DNA of 64,000 nucleotides from Fuscovulum sp. Lineage in GTDB: Bacteria; Pseudomonadota; Alphaproteobacteria; Rhodobacterales; Rhodobacteraceae. Shown here piece after piece: positions 44,067 to 52,495 of the stretch; within the stretch, counting starts at the first letter, position 1; every line of letters starts with the position of its first letter. Below the pieces are notes generated by a model. That model was not told where the DNA came from. It worked only from the letters and a program-made list of their open reading frames with translations, and ran no database searches. The translations under genes and the position numbers were made by a program. The stretch spans positions 3,800,501 to 3,864,500 of the forward strand of contig CP136571.1 in assembly GCA_035192965.1 (NCBI GenBank), in the 5' to 3' direction.

Positions 44067-44699
44067 TTACCCTTTCTGGATCAGCGCCAGCCGCAGCGCC
44101 AGCCCGGCAAAGATCACCGCCCCCGCCCGGCCCAGCCAGCGCGCAAACACTGCCGATCCTGCCAAACGCTGCCCCACGCCCCCGGCAAACACAGCGACCA
44201 CCCCGTTCACCACCAGCCCGCCCAGCGCAAAGACCCCGCCCAGCACCAGAAACTGCGGCAACACCGCGCGCGACGGATCCACGAATTGCGGCAGAAAGGC
44301 CAGAATGAACAGCATCACCTTGGGATTGAGAAGGTTCACCATCATCCCGTCCAGAAACACCCGCATTAAGGGCCGCGCCTCCGCCGCCCTCCGCGCCACC
44401 AGCGGCCCCGCCCGCAGGGACTGCACCGCCAGATACAGCAGATAGGCCACCCCGCCCCAGCGGATCACGTCAAAGGCCATCGGATGCGCCGCCACCAGCG
44501 CGCCCAACCCCAGCCCCGCCACCAGCGTCTGGATCAGACCGCCAGCCGCAATGCCTGCATTTGCCGCCATCCCTGCCTTTGGCCCGCCCCGCAGCCCCTG
44601 CGCCAGTGTGAACATCATGTCCGCCCCCGGCGTCAGGTTCAGCGCCAGCCCGGCCGGGACAAAGGCCAACAGAACCAGCGGGTCCACCACAAAGCTCAT
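44067..44699 (-). CDS. LysE/RhtB family amino-acid exporter
   Basis: A 210-residue inner-membrane exporter with about six helices: [41 protein letters not shown] and [21 protein letters not shown] are family hallmarks. Substrate (homoserine, threonine, lysine or other) cannot be told. ATG 44699 overlaps the UDG stop codon (ATGA). Confidence 0.93.
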   Translation of the reverse strand: MSFVVDPLVLLAFVPAGLALNLTPGADMMFTLAQGLRGGPKAGMAANAGIAAGGLIQTLVAGLGLGALVAAHPMAFDVIRWGGVAYLLYLAVQSLRAGPLVARRAAEARPLMRVFLDGMMVNLLNPKVMLFILAFLPQFVDPSRAVLPQFLVLGGVFALGGLVVNGVVAVFAGGVGQRLAGSAVFARWLGRAGAVIFAGLALRLALIQKG

Positions 44700-45559
44700 C
44701 GCGCCCTCAACTTGGCCTGTATCTCCAGCAGGTCCGCCCACGCCTCGCGCTTGGCCACAGGGTTGCGCAGCAGATAGGCCGGATGCGCCATCGGCATCAC
44801 GGGCAGGCCCAGCGCGGTGGTCCAACTCCCGCGCAGCCGCAAGATGCCCTTGGCCCCCAGCACTGCCGAACAGGGCACATTGCCCATCAGCACCACAATC
44901 TCCGGCGCGGCCAAGGCGATATGCCGCTCGACAAAGGGGCGCATCATGGCGATTTCCTCGGGCGACGGGTCACGGTTGCCCGGCGGCCGCCACGGGATCA
45001 CATTGGTGATGTAAAGCGCCCGCTCCAGATCAGGGTTGTCGCGCGACAGGCCGATGGCCGCGAACATCCGGTCCAGCAACTGCCCCGCCGCACCCACAAA
45101 GGGGCGGCCCTCCATATCCTCTTCCCGCCCCGGCGCCTCGCCCAGCACCAGAACCCGCGCGCCCGCCCGCCCATCGGCAAAGACAAGGTTGCGCGCGCCC
45201 CGCTTCAATTCGCAATGGTCATATCCCGCCATCGCCTCGCGCAGCGCGTCCAGCGATCCGGCCGCCGCCGCCCGCGCCTGCGCCTCGGCCACGGCGACAT
45301 CGCTGGCCTGTGCCGCGCGCTCGGCCTCGGATATCTGCGGCACATAAGGCTCGGCCGCCTTGGGCGGCCCCCCGCGCACTGGGACCGCCGCGCCCTGCCC
45401 CTGTGCCGGGGGCAGCCACGGCGCACGGTCCGCAACCTCATAGCCGTTGAAGGGCGTGTCCCCGATCACCTCGGTTACGCCCATTTCAAGCTGCCATTGC
45501 AGCGCCGCCAGCGCCGCGTGCCAGCCTTCCGGCGTCGTGGTGTCGAACTCGATTCCCAT
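44696..45559 (-). CDS. uracil-DNA glycosylase family 4-like protein lacking most Fe-S ligands
   Basis: A 287-residue UDG-superfamily protein. Motif [10 protein letters not shown] and motif [10 protein letters not shown] of family 4 are intact. Three of the four cysteines that hold the family-4 Fe-S cluster are missing: the N-terminal CxxC is reduced to [13 protein letters not shown], the usual TNVxKCRPP reads [12 protein letters not shown], and the fourth site reads [10 protein letters not shown] poorly conserved N-terminal extension of ~110 residues precedes the domain. ATG 45559 begins [13 protein letters not shown]. It may repair uracil in DNA without a cluster or have another nucleic-acid role. 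Confidence 0.85.
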   Translation of the reverse strand: MGIEFDTTTPEGWHAALAALQWQLEMGVTEVIGDTPFNGYEVADRAPWLPPAQGQGAAVPVRGGPPKAAEPYVPQISEAERAAQASDVAVAEAQARAAAAGSLDALREAMAGYDHCELKRGARNLVFADGRAGARVLVLGEAPGREEDMEGRPFVGAAGQLLDRMFAAIGLSRDNPDLERALYITNVIPWRPPGNRDPSPEEIAMMRPFVERHIALAAPEIVVLMGNVPCSAVLGAKGILRLRGSWTTALGLPVMPMAHPAYLLRNPVAKREAWADLLEIQAKLRAR

Positions 45560-45599
45560 GCGCGGAAACCTAGGCCGCCCCACCCCCCCACGCCACCCA

Positions 45600-45659
45600 C
45601 AAATTTCTTGGAAGAAATTTGCAAATTCGTTCCAACGAATTTGGCCAAGGAATTTGGCC
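45600..45659. repeat. array of three hairpins in the UDG/pyrB divergent region
   Basis: CAAATTTCTT-GG-AAGAAATTTG (45600-45621), CAAATTCGTT-CC-AACGAATTTG (45622-45643) and GGCCAA-GGAAT-TTGGCC (45643-45659) follow one another without gaps. The first two are perfect 10-bp stems with two-base loops. Because the flanking genes diverge, termination of either gene is not an explanation. Confidence 0.85.
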
Positions 45660-45748
45660 GCCGATGCCGCAGCCCCGGCCCGATGCTTGCCCCGAACCCC
45701 CGCCCTTCCTATAAGCCAAGCCACCACACCCAGCAGGAGCCGCCCAAG

Positions 45749-46711
45749 ATGACCTTTCGCGCCCGCCACCTTCTGGGGATCGAACCACTGGCCCCGCTGG
45801 AAATCACCACCGTCCTTGATCTGGCCGACCGCTATGTCGACCTCAACCGCCGCACGGTGAAACAGTCCGACGTGCTGGCCGGGATGACGCAGATCAACAT
45901 GTTCTTTGAAAACTCTACCCGCACGCAGGCCAGTTTCGAACTGGCGGGCAAGCGATTGGGTGCCGATGTGATGAACATGGCCGTGGGCCAGTCCAGCGTG
46001 AAAAAGGGTGAAACCCTGATCGACACCGCGCTCACGCTGAACGCCATGCATCCCGACCTGCTGGTCGTGCGCCATCCGTCATCCGGCGCGGTCAACCTGC
46101 TGGCCTCAAAGGTGAACTGCGCCGTGCTGAACGCGGGCGACGGGCGGCACGAACACCCGACGCAGGCCCTGCTAGATGCCCTGACCATCCGCCGCGCCAA
46201 AGGCCGGATTCAGCGCCTGACCATCGCCATCTGCGGCGACATCGCACATAGCCGCGTGGCGCGCTCCAACCTCATCCTGCTGGGCAAGATGGAAAACCGC
46301 ATCCGCCTGATCGGCCCGCCCACCCTCATGCCCGCGGGCATCGGTGCCTTTGGGGTGGAGGTGTTCGACGACATGAAGAAAGGCCTCGAAGGGGCTGATG
46401 TGGTGATGATGCTGCGCCTTCAGAAAGAGCGGATGGATGGCGGTTTCATCCCGTCAGAGCGTGAATATTATCACCGCTTCGGGCTGGACGCGGAAAAGCT
46501 GTCCCATGCCAAACCCGACGCCATCGTCATGCATCCGGGGCCCATGAACCGCGGCGTGGAAATCGACGGCGACCTCGCCGATGACATCAACCGCTCGGTC
46601 ATTCAGGATCAGGTCGAAATGGGCGTCGCCGTCCGCATGGCCTGCATGGACCTTTTGGCCCGCAACCTGCGCGCCGAACGCGGGCGCAAGATCGTGGGGG
46701 CAATGGTGTGA
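45749..46711 (+). CDS. pyrB: aspartate carbamoyltransferase, catalytic chain
   Basis: Second step of de novo pyrimidine synthesis. The 320-residue protein has the carbamoyl-phosphate motif [21 protein letters not shown], and [18 protein letters not shown] 45749 has AGGAG about 9 nt upstream. No regulatory pyrI follows. Instead the gene is coupled through three small genes to an inactive dihydroorotase homologue, the pattern of ATCases that need a pseudo-DHOase partner for assembly. Confidence 0.96.
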   Translation: MTFRARHLLGIEPLAPLEITTVLDLADRYVDLNRRTVKQSDVLAGMTQINMFFENSTRTQASFELAGKRLGADVMNMAVGQSSVKKGETLIDTALTLNAMHPDLLVVRHPSSGAVNLLASKVNCAVLNAGDGRHEHPTQALLDALTIRRAKGRIQRLTIAICGDIAHSRVARSNLILLGKMENRIRLIGPPTLMPAGIGAFGVEVFDDMKKGLEGADVVMMLRLQKERMDGGFIPSEREYYHRFGLDAEKLSHAKPDAIVMHPGPMNRGVEIDGDLADDINRSVIQDQVEMGVAVRMACMDLLARNLRAERGRKIVGAMV

Positions 46712-47223
46712 CGCCAGCCGCTCCTTTCAGCGAGGTGCTTCAACCGGGCGAAACCCTGCTCTGGCAGGGGCGCATCGGCTTCAACCTCACCTCTTCGCCG
46801 ATCCTGACAGCGCTGCTGCTTTTGCTGACGGTCTATAGCGCTGTCTCGCTCTGGGTGGTTCAGTCCGAGGCCGAAATCTGCGCCGCTTCCGCCGGTCAGG
46901 GGGCCTGCGGGACAATCTACCGCCTGATCCCCCCGCTTGCGCTCTTGCTGACCGGCTTTCAGGCCTTTGACATGCTGGAACGCCGCGCCCTGACATCGGG
47001 CCGGGCGCAGGGCGCGATCCTGCTGACCAACCGCCGCCTGATCCGCGTGTCCGACTGGCCCCGCCGCCGCATCCGTGCCCATTTTTACACTGGCACCCCC
47101 GCGCGAAAAGGCATCGGCGGCGTCATCCGCTTTGGCACCTTTGGTGGCAGCGTGATCCTTGCGCCGAAAGACGCCGATCAGGTCCGCGATCTGATGCGCA
47201 ACCCCGGAAAGGTCCCCGCATGA
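46708..47223 (+). CDS. membrane protein with bacterial PH-like domain
   Basis: A 171-residue protein. It begins [18 protein letters not shown], then two hydrophobic helices (about 30-48 and 72-88), then [19 protein letters not shown] and [23 protein letters not shown]. This resembles bacterial PH (bPH) domain membrane proteins. The start GTG overlaps the pyrB stop codon (GTGA). Function unknown. Confidence 0.75.
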   Translation: MTPAAPFSEVLQPGETLLWQGRIGFNLTSSPILTALLLLLTVYSAVSLWVVQSEAEICAASAGQGACGTIYRLIPPLALLLTGFQAFDMLERRALTSGRAQGAILLTNRRLIRVSDWPRRRIRAHFYTGTPARKGIGGVIRFGTFGGSVILAPKDADQVRDLMRNPGKVPA

Positions 47224-47339
47224 CCCCCGATCCCAACCGCAAACCCACCAAGGAAGAGATGCGCGCCGGCGGCAAGGTGGCCGCCCTTGTGCTGATCTTC
47301 CTTGCGCTGTTCACCATCGCCTTCGTCGTGATGGCATGA
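47220..47339 (+). CDS. 39-residue single-helix membrane peptide
   Basis: A very short gene. [19 protein letters not shown] gives a charged cytoplasmic N-terminus, followed by one hydrophobic helix (VAALVLIFLALFTIAFVVMA) to the end. It overlaps both neighbours by 4 bp (ATGA at 47220 and at 47336), which supports it as a translated gene. Function unknown; it may be a small subunit or regulator of the adjacent PH-like membrane proteins. Confidence 0.72.
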   Translation: MTPDPNRKPTKEEMRAGGKVAALVLIFLALFTIAFVVMA

Positions 47340-47719
47340 CCACCGACTTCCGCCCCGACCCTGCCACCTACTGGCGCGCCCATGGCATCATGGCACTGGC
47401 GGGCGGCATCGTCGCGGGCCTCGTCCTCGTGGCGCTTGGCAACCCCGCCCCTTGGGTCGGCCCTCTTGGCGCCGCACTCGCCATCGGCATCCGCGCAGCT
47501 TACGTGAAATCCGAAGCGATGGCCGAGGTCTGGACCCTGACCGACACCCACCTGACCGGCCCCGCTGGCCGCTCCATCCCCCGCTCCCAGATCACCCAGA
47601 CCCGCAGCCTGCTTGGCGCGGTACAGGTCATCACCGCGTCGGGCGACAAGCATCTGATCCGATACCTTCCCGATCCCGCCGCCGCCGCGCGCGCGATCCA
47701 GCCCGGACCCAACACATGA
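47336..47719 (+). CDS. second membrane protein with PH-like domain
   Basis: A 127-residue protein: two N-terminal hydrophobic helices (about 18-54), then a beta-rich part EVWTLTDTHLTGPAGRSIPRSQITQTRSLLGAVQVITASGDKHLIRYL that reads like a bPH_2-type domain. It overlaps the 39-aa gene and pyrC' by 4 bp each. Its place between pyrB and pyrC' suggests coordinated expression rather than a known pyrimidine role. Confidence 0.75.
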   Translation: MTTDFRPDPATYWRAHGIMALAGGIVAGLVLVALGNPAPWVGPLGAALAIGIRAAYVKSEAMAEVWTLTDTHLTGPAGRSIPRSQITQTRSLLGAVQVITASGDKHLIRYLPDPAAAARAIQPGPNT

Positions 47720-48987
47720 CCACGCTCCACCTCACCAACGCCCGCATCATCGACCCCGAGGCCGGGACCATCACCCAAGGCTCTGTCACCCTGTCCAAAG
47801 GCGTGATCGCCGCGATCAACGGCCCCAAACCCAAGGGCGCGACAGAGATCGACTGCGCCGGTCACCACCTCGCCCCCGGCATCGTGGATATCGGGGTGAA
47901 GATCGGCGAACCCGGCGAACGCCACCGCGAATCCTTCCGCTCCGCCGGCCTCGCCGCGGCCGCAGGCGGTGTAACCACCATCATCGCCCGCCCCGACACC
48001 ACCCCCGCCATCGACACGCCCGAAACGCTGGAATTCGTCACCCGCCGCGCGGCCGAAGCCAGCCCCGTCCGCATCCGCCACATGGCCGCCCTGACCAAAG
48101 GGCGCGAAGGGCGCGAAATGACGGAAATCGGCTTCCTTCTCGACGCAGGCGCCATCGCCTTTACCGATGCCTTCGCCGTGACGTCCAATGCCAAGGTCCT
48201 GTCGCGCGCCTTCACCTATGCCCGGTCCCTCGGCGCGCTGGTGATCGGCCACCCGCAGGAACCGGGCCTGTCGCACGGGGCCGCCGCCACTTCGGGCAAG
48301 TTCGCCTCGCTGCGCGGCCTGCCCGCCGTATCGCCCATCGCCGAACGCATGGGGCTCGACCGCGACCTCGCGCTGGTCGAAATGACAGGCGTGCGCTACC
48401 ACGCCGATCAGATCACCACTGCCCAGAGCTTGCCCGCCCTGACCCGCGCCAAGGCGGCAGGGCTGGATGTCACCGCCGGCACCTCGATCCATCATCTGAC
48501 GCTGAACGAGATCGACCTCGGCGATTATCGCACCTTCTTCAAGTTCACGCCCCCCCTGCGATCCGAGGAAGACCGCCTTGCCATGGTCGAGGCAGTGGCG
48601 AATGGCACCATCGACTGCATCGCCTCGCTCCACACCCCGGCGGATGAGGAATCCAAGCGCCTCCCGTTCGAGGAAGCCGCCCCCGGCGCGGTGGCGCTGG
48701 AAACCATCCTCCCCGCCGCGATGCGCCTCTATCACGCGGGCCATCTGGACCTGCCCACCCTGTTCCGCGCCATGGCGCTGAACCCGGCCAAACGCCTCGG
48801 CCTGCCGCAGGGGCGCATGGCGCCCGGCGCGCCGGGTGATCTGGTGCTCTTCGATCCCGATGCCCCCTTCCTGATGGACCGTTTCAAGCTACGGTCGAAA
48901 TCCAAGAATACCCCGTTTGACGGCCAGCGGATGGAAGGTAAGGTGCTGGCCACTTTCGTTAACGGAACCCAGGTGTACAGCGCATGA
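47716..48987 (+). CDS. pyrC': dihydroorotase-like protein without active-site metal ligands (PyrC')
   Basis: A 423-residue amidohydrolase-fold protein related to class I dihydroorotase. Active dihydroorotases start with DxHxHxR; here it is PGIVDIGVKIGEPGE, so both His and the Arg are gone. FTDD-G has become FTDAF, the HxST site is DQITTA, and the DHAPH site is SLHTPAD. Only HPQE keeps its His. It should therefore be non-catalytic and structural, like Pseudomonas PyrC', which associates with PyrB. A true dihydroorotase is expected elsewhere. Overlaps plsY by 4 bp. Confidence 0.93.
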   Translation: MTTLHLTNARIIDPEAGTITQGSVTLSKGVIAAINGPKPKGATEIDCAGHHLAPGIVDIGVKIGEPGERHRESFRSAGLAAAAGGVTTIIARPDTTPAIDTPETLEFVTRRAAEASPVRIRHMAALTKGREGREMTEIGFLLDAGAIAFTDAFAVTSNAKVLSRAFTYARSLGALVIGHPQEPGLSHGAAATSGKFASLRGLPAVSPIAERMGLDRDLALVEMTGVRYHADQITTAQSLPALTRAKAAGLDVTAGTSIHHLTLNEIDLGDYRTFFKFTPPLRSEEDRLAMVEAVANGTIDCIASLHTPADEESKRLPFEEAAPGAVALETILPAAMRLYHAGHLDLPTLFRAMALNPAKRLGLPQGRMAPGAPGDLVLFDPDAPFLMDRFKLRSKSKNTPFDGQRMEGKVLATFVNGTQVYSA

Positions 48988-49607
48988 TCTTTCTGCCCGA
49001 CATCACCTCTGCCCCCCTCGCGCTGGCCCTGACGGGCGGCTTCGCCTATCTGCTGGGCTCCATCCCCTTTGGCGTGGTGATCACGCGCATGATGGGGCTT
49101 GGCGACTTGCGCCAGATCGGATCGGGCAATATCGGGGCCACCAATGTGCTGCGCACCGGCAATAAACCCGCCGCCGCCGCCACGCTGATCCTTGACGCCG
49201 CCAAGGGCGGGATCGCGGTGCTGATCGCCCGCGCCATGGTGGGCGAAGATGCCGCGCAACTCGCCGCGCTTGCCTCCTTCCTCGGCCATCTCTTCCCGGT
49301 CTGGCTGGGGTTCCGGGGCGGCAAGGGCGTGGCCACCTTCCTGGGCATCCTGCTGGCACTGGCTTGGCCCGTCGGTCTGATGGCCTGCGCCACCTGGGTC
49401 ATCGCCGCCGCGATCAGCCGCATCTCTTCGGTCTCCGCGCTTGCGGCTTCGGCCTTCACCCCCGGCTTTCTGGCCTTTGCGGGCTATTCCGAGGCGGTCA
49501 TCCTGACCCTCCTGCTGGCCGTGCTCGTCTGGATCCGCCACGCCTCCAACATCCGCCGCCTGGGCGAAGGGACGGAACCGAAGATCGGCAAAAAGAAACC
49601 GGCTTGA
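48984..49607 (+). CDS. plsY: glycerol-3-phosphate acyltransferase (acyl-phosphate dependent)
   Basis: Inner-membrane enzyme of phospholipid synthesis. The 207-residue, ~six-helix protein has all three PlsY motifs: GSIPFGVVITR, GSGNIGATNVLRTGNK and GHLFPVWLGFRGGKGVAT. Last gene of the pyrB-to-plsY unit; its ATG overlaps the pyrC' stop codon. Confidence 0.96.
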   Translation: MIFLPDITSAPLALALTGGFAYLLGSIPFGVVITRMMGLGDLRQIGSGNIGATNVLRTGNKPAAAATLILDAAKGGIAVLIARAMVGEDAAQLAALASFLGHLFPVWLGFRGGKGVATFLGILLALAWPVGLMACATWVIAAAISRISSVSALAASAFTPGFLAFAGYSEAVILTLLLAVLVWIRHASNIRRLGEGTEPKIGKKKPA

Positions 49608-49631
49608 GCGCGCCAACACGACCCTGCCCTT

Positions 49632-49662
49632 TTCATCTTGGCTCAAATACCCGTGGGGGTGA
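49632..49662 (+). repeat. 31-bp conserved intergenic element, copy C
   Basis: Matches 4654-4684 at about 28 of 31 positions (CATCTTGGCT, CAAATACCC, GGGGGTGA) and, as there, is followed by two G/C hairpins. Confidence 0.7.
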
Positions 49663-49666
49663 ATGG

Positions 49667-49706
49667 CCGCGCGGCACGCGCGGACAAAGGGGGCCACCGC
49701 CCCCTT
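49667..49706. terminator. two hairpins 3' of plsY
   Basis: Stems of 7 bp (CCGCGCG/CGCGCGG, loop GCA) and 6-8 bp (AAGGGGGC/GCCCCCTT). They follow the conserved 31-bp element and may end the pyr-plsY transcript. Confidence 0.5.
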
Positions 49707-49929
49707 CACCCGGAGGAGGCGCGCAGGCGCCGACGACGCAAAAGGAATGCGGCGGCACGCCGCTCCGCAAGATCACCGCGCGAAGTTCGCTGGCCAAAGA
49801 TCACTGGCCAAAGTTCGCGGGCCGACCCCCTGAAATCCCGGTTGATCGAAAACCCAACCTGCGTAAGTCTTCGCTGCCGCCATCCGGAAATGCGATGCGC
49901 AGGCCAAAAACTTTAACGAGGGAACCGGA

Positions 49930-50271
49930 ATGAACATGATCGAGGCCGTAAAGGCCGTCTTTTCCAAATATGCCACTTTCGAGGGCCGCGCGCGGCGGGC
50001 GGAATATTGGTGGTTTGTCCTTTTCAGCTTCATCATCGCGGTGGTCCTGAACCTGATCAACCCCGGCCTTCTGGGGGGGATCTGGTCGCTGGCCACGCTG
50101 CTGCCGTCACTCGCCGTCGGCGCACGGCGGTTGCATGACACCGACCGGTCCGGCTGGTGGCTGCTGATCGGCTTCATCCCGGTGATCGGGCTGATCGTGC
50201 TGATCGTCTTCTTCGCCAGCCGTGGCCAGACCGGGGCCAACCGCTTTGGCGCGGACCCGCTGACAGCCTGA
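49930..50271 (+). CDS. DUF805 family membrane protein
   Basis: A 113-residue inner-membrane protein: KYATFEGRARRAEYWWFVLFSFII, then helices and LAVGARRLHDTDRSGWWLLIGFIPVIGLIVLIVFF, the DUF805 signature (R-R-x-x-YWW; RRLHDTxRSGWW). GAGGGA lies before the ATG. Function unknown. Confidence 0.92.
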   Translation: MNMIEAVKAVFSKYATFEGRARRAEYWWFVLFSFIIAVVLNLINPGLLGGIWSLATLLPSLAVGARRLHDTDRSGWWLLIGFIPVIGLIVLIVFFASRGQTGANRFGADPLTA

Positions 50272-50287
50272 CACAGGCAAACCCCGC

Positions 50288-50308
50288 GCCCCGGGCTTGA
50301 CCCGGGGC
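50288..50308 (+). terminator. CTTGA-loop hairpin 3' of the DUF805 gene
   Basis: GCCCCGGG-CTTGA-CCCGGGGC, a perfect 8-bp stem followed by gtcttccctt, 17 bp past the stop codon. A hairpin with the same CTTGA loop follows gabD at 59617-59641. Confidence 0.55.
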
Positions 50309-50428
50309 GTCTTCCCTTATGGCGAAAGGCGCACAACACCCGGTCCCGGCTCAAAGCGGGGAAGTCGCCGCCCATTGACCACGCGCGCGGCGTCTACATG
50401 GCTTCACGGCCCATCGCCCGGCATGCGT

Positions 50429-50463
50429 ATGCACATCTGTCTGCACAGGCGTCTGCACCGTCA
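50429..50463. repeat. 12-bp-period iteron, copy 3
   Basis: Plus strand GTATGCAC, GTCTGCAC, GTCTGCAC at exact 12-bp spacing, followed by CGTCAGCGGCACAG. Read from gshA (minus strand) it is CTGTGCCGCTGACG then GTGCAGAC, GTGCAGAC, GTGCATAC, about 20 bp after the stop codon. It is near-identical to copy 2 downstream of doxX. Confidence 0.75.
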
Positions 50464-50482
50464 GCGGCACAGCTCTTCCGGC

Positions 50483-51829
50483 TTAAAGACTCGCAGCCTG
50501 ATAAATCCGGCTCAGATCCCCGCCCCAATCGCCGTGATACAGCGACAGCCAGCGATCCGCCTGCGTCTGCCCGCTTTCCAGCGTCGCCACCAGCGGCTCC
50601 AGATAGCGTTCTTCGCCCAGGCCCCGCCCGGCCAGCCCCGCATGGGACAGGGCCACCGCCGCCCGCGCCAGATCGGCGATCTTCACCGCGCCCACGCGGC
50701 CCGCGATTCCGTCCACCGATGCCGCCACACGCAACGCTTCGCGCGTCTCGGCATCGAATCCCTTCACCAGATCCCAGGCCGCATCCAGCGCGGTCTGGTC
50801 ATACATCAGCCCCACCCAGAAAGCCGGCAGCGCCACGATATGCGGCACATCCCCGCAATCGGCCCCGCGCATTTCAATGTAGCGCTTCACCCGCGCTTCG
50901 GGGAACACCGTCGTCATGTGATCCGCCCAATCCGAAAGCGTGGGCTTCTCGCCCGGCAGCGCAGGCAGCTCGCCCTTCAGGAAATCGCGGAAGGATTGAC
51001 CCAAGGCATTGATATACTTGCCATCGCGATAGACAAAATACATCGGTACATCCAGCACCCAATCGACATAGCGCTGGAACCCGAACCCGTCTTCAAAGGC
51101 AAACGGCAACATCCCCGTGCGCGACGCATCCAGATCACGCCAGATTCGCGACCGCCATGAGCGGTGCCCGTTGGGCTTGCCCTCAAAGAAGGGCGATGAC
51201 GCAAACAGCGCCGTCGCCACTGGTTGCAGCGCCAGCGACACGCGCATCTTCTGCACCATGTCCGCTTCAGAGGCATAGTCCAGATTCACCTGCACCGTCG
51301 AGGTGCGGTACATCATCTGCGTGCCATGGGTGCCCACCTTGCCCATGTAATCCGTCATCAGCCGATAGCGCCCCTTGGGCATCACCGGCATATCCTCATG
51401 CCGCCAGTCCGGCGCGGCACCGATCCCCATGAAGCGGATGCCCAGCGGTTCGGCCAGTGTGCGCACTTCGTCGAGATGGTTTCTCAACTCGGCATCGGTA
51501 TCCGTCACGCTTGCAAAGGCCGCTCCCGAAAGCTCGAACTGCCCGCCAGGCTCAAGGCTGATATTCGCCCCGTTCCGTGTCAAACCGATAACATTCGCGC
51601 CCTCGCGCACTGGCGCCCACCCAAACTGCGCCTCCAGCCCTGCGAACAGGGCGTTAATGGAACGTTCACCATCATAGGGCAGCGGCTGGTGCGTATCGGT
51701 CAGCCAGCCAAACTTTTCATGCTCGGTCCCGATGCGCCAATCGGCCTTGGGCTTGTTGCCCGATTCCATGAAGGCAGCCAGTTGGTCAAAGCTTTCGATC
51801 AGGCCGCCGCCGGATTGGGGAATGGACAT
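50483..51829 (-). CDS. gshA: glutamate-cysteine ligase (plant/alphaproteobacterial type)
   Basis: First step of glutathione synthesis. The 448-residue protein belongs to the GCS2-type family of plants and Alphaproteobacteria: RIGTEHEKFGW, ANISLEPGGQFELSG, YMGKVGTHGTQMMYRTSTVQVNLDYASE, GMLPFAFEDGFGFQRYVDWVLDVPMYF and EMRGADCGDVPHIVALPAFWVGL. I chose ATG 51829 (MSIPQSGGG); a TTG two codons upstream is possible. Confidence 0.96.
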   Translation of the reverse strand: MSIPQSGGGLIESFDQLAAFMESGNKPKADWRIGTEHEKFGWLTDTHQPLPYDGERSINALFAGLEAQFGWAPVREGANVIGLTRNGANISLEPGGQFELSGAAFASVTDTDAELRNHLDEVRTLAEPLGIRFMGIGAAPDWRHEDMPVMPKGRYRLMTDYMGKVGTHGTQMMYRTSTVQVNLDYASEADMVQKMRVSLALQPVATALFASSPFFEGKPNGHRSWRSRIWRDLDASRTGMLPFAFEDGFGFQRYVDWVLDVPMYFVYRDGKYINALGQSFRDFLKGELPALPGEKPTLSDWADHMTTVFPEARVKRYIEMRGADCGDVPHIVALPAFWVGLMYDQTALDAAWDLVKGFDAETREALRVAASVDGIAGRVGAVKIADLARAAVALSHAGLAGRGLGEERYLEPLVATLESGQTQADRWLSLYHGDWGGDLSRIYQAASL

Positions 51830-51952
51830 AGGCAACGGCTCCGCTTCGTATCTGCTTCAAGGCCCCGACTCGTGCTTTGCCTGACGGGGCAAGTCAAGTG
51901 GCCGAAGGTGGGGGGCCAAAGGTGGCGGGCATGGGGTGGCAAGAAGCACGGA

Positions 51953-52495
51953 TCACGCCCGCGCCATGCCCCGCCCCGCGCGCCGCCAGATCACCACCAT
52001 CTGCTCGCCCGTCACCAGCCCGCGCCCGCTGCCATCGCCCTGCGGTGCCAGCGCCGCCAACAGCGCCGCCATATCCATGCCCGGTAGGGTGGCAAAGACA
52101 TCGAACAGCCCATCCGCCCCCGCCGCATCGACAGGGATCAGCAGCACCTGCCCATCCACCTGTCGCAGCCGCCACAGCCGCCGCCCGCGCAGCGTGATCA
52201 GGCGCAACTCCTCCAGTTCGGGCACGCTGACGAAGCCGCCAAGCTGCGGCCCCATATAGGAAATCTGGCCCTCATCCACCGCCACCACGCCAGGCGCATC
52301 GCTGCCCTGTGCAAAGCGCAGGCGTCGCCAACCCTGAACCGCCAGCCCCGCGCCCAGCGCGGCCACCAGCAACCCGACAGGCACCAGCACCCACCCGCCC
52401 GGCCATGCAATCCACAGACCCAGCGCCACCACCGCGCCCGCCCCGATCACCTCGCGCCAGCGCCACAGGTCGGCGCGCAGATCCGGCCGGATCAC
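51953..52495 (-). CDS. small membrane protein downstream of rsmE
   Basis: A 180-residue protein with two N-terminal hydrophobic helices (IGAGAVVALGLWIAW; VLVPVGLLVAALGAGLAV) and a cytosolic, PH-like beta-rich remainder (GVVAVDEGQISYMGPQLGGFVSVPELEELRLITL; LWRLRQVDGQVLLIPVDAAGADGLFDVFATLPG). The start GTG overlaps the rsmE stop codon (GTGA). Function not recognised. The YxGPQxGGFV and LIPVDAAGADxLFDxFAxLPG parts look like a conserved Rhodobacterales family. Confidence 0.75.
   Translation of the reverse strand: MIRPDLRADLWRWREVIGAGAVVALGLWIAWPGGWVLVPVGLLVAALGAGLAVQGWRRLRFAQGSDAPGVVAVDEGQISYMGPQLGGFVSVPELEELRLITLRGRRLWRLRQVDGQVLLIPVDAAGADGLFDVFATLPGMDMAALLAALAPQGDGSGRGLVTGEQMVVIWRRAGRGMARA

Larger units (their letters stand above)
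49608..49929. other. 322-bp intergenic region with repeat element and hairpins
   Basis: No gene is supported. It carries copy C of the 31-bp element (49632-49662), hairpins CCGCGCG-GCA-CGCGCGG (49667-49683) and GGGGGC-CACC-GCCCCC (49689-49704), and a stretch of short repeats of TGGCCAAAG (about 49790-49815). The promoter of the DUF805 gene must lie in its last part. Confidence 0.6.
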
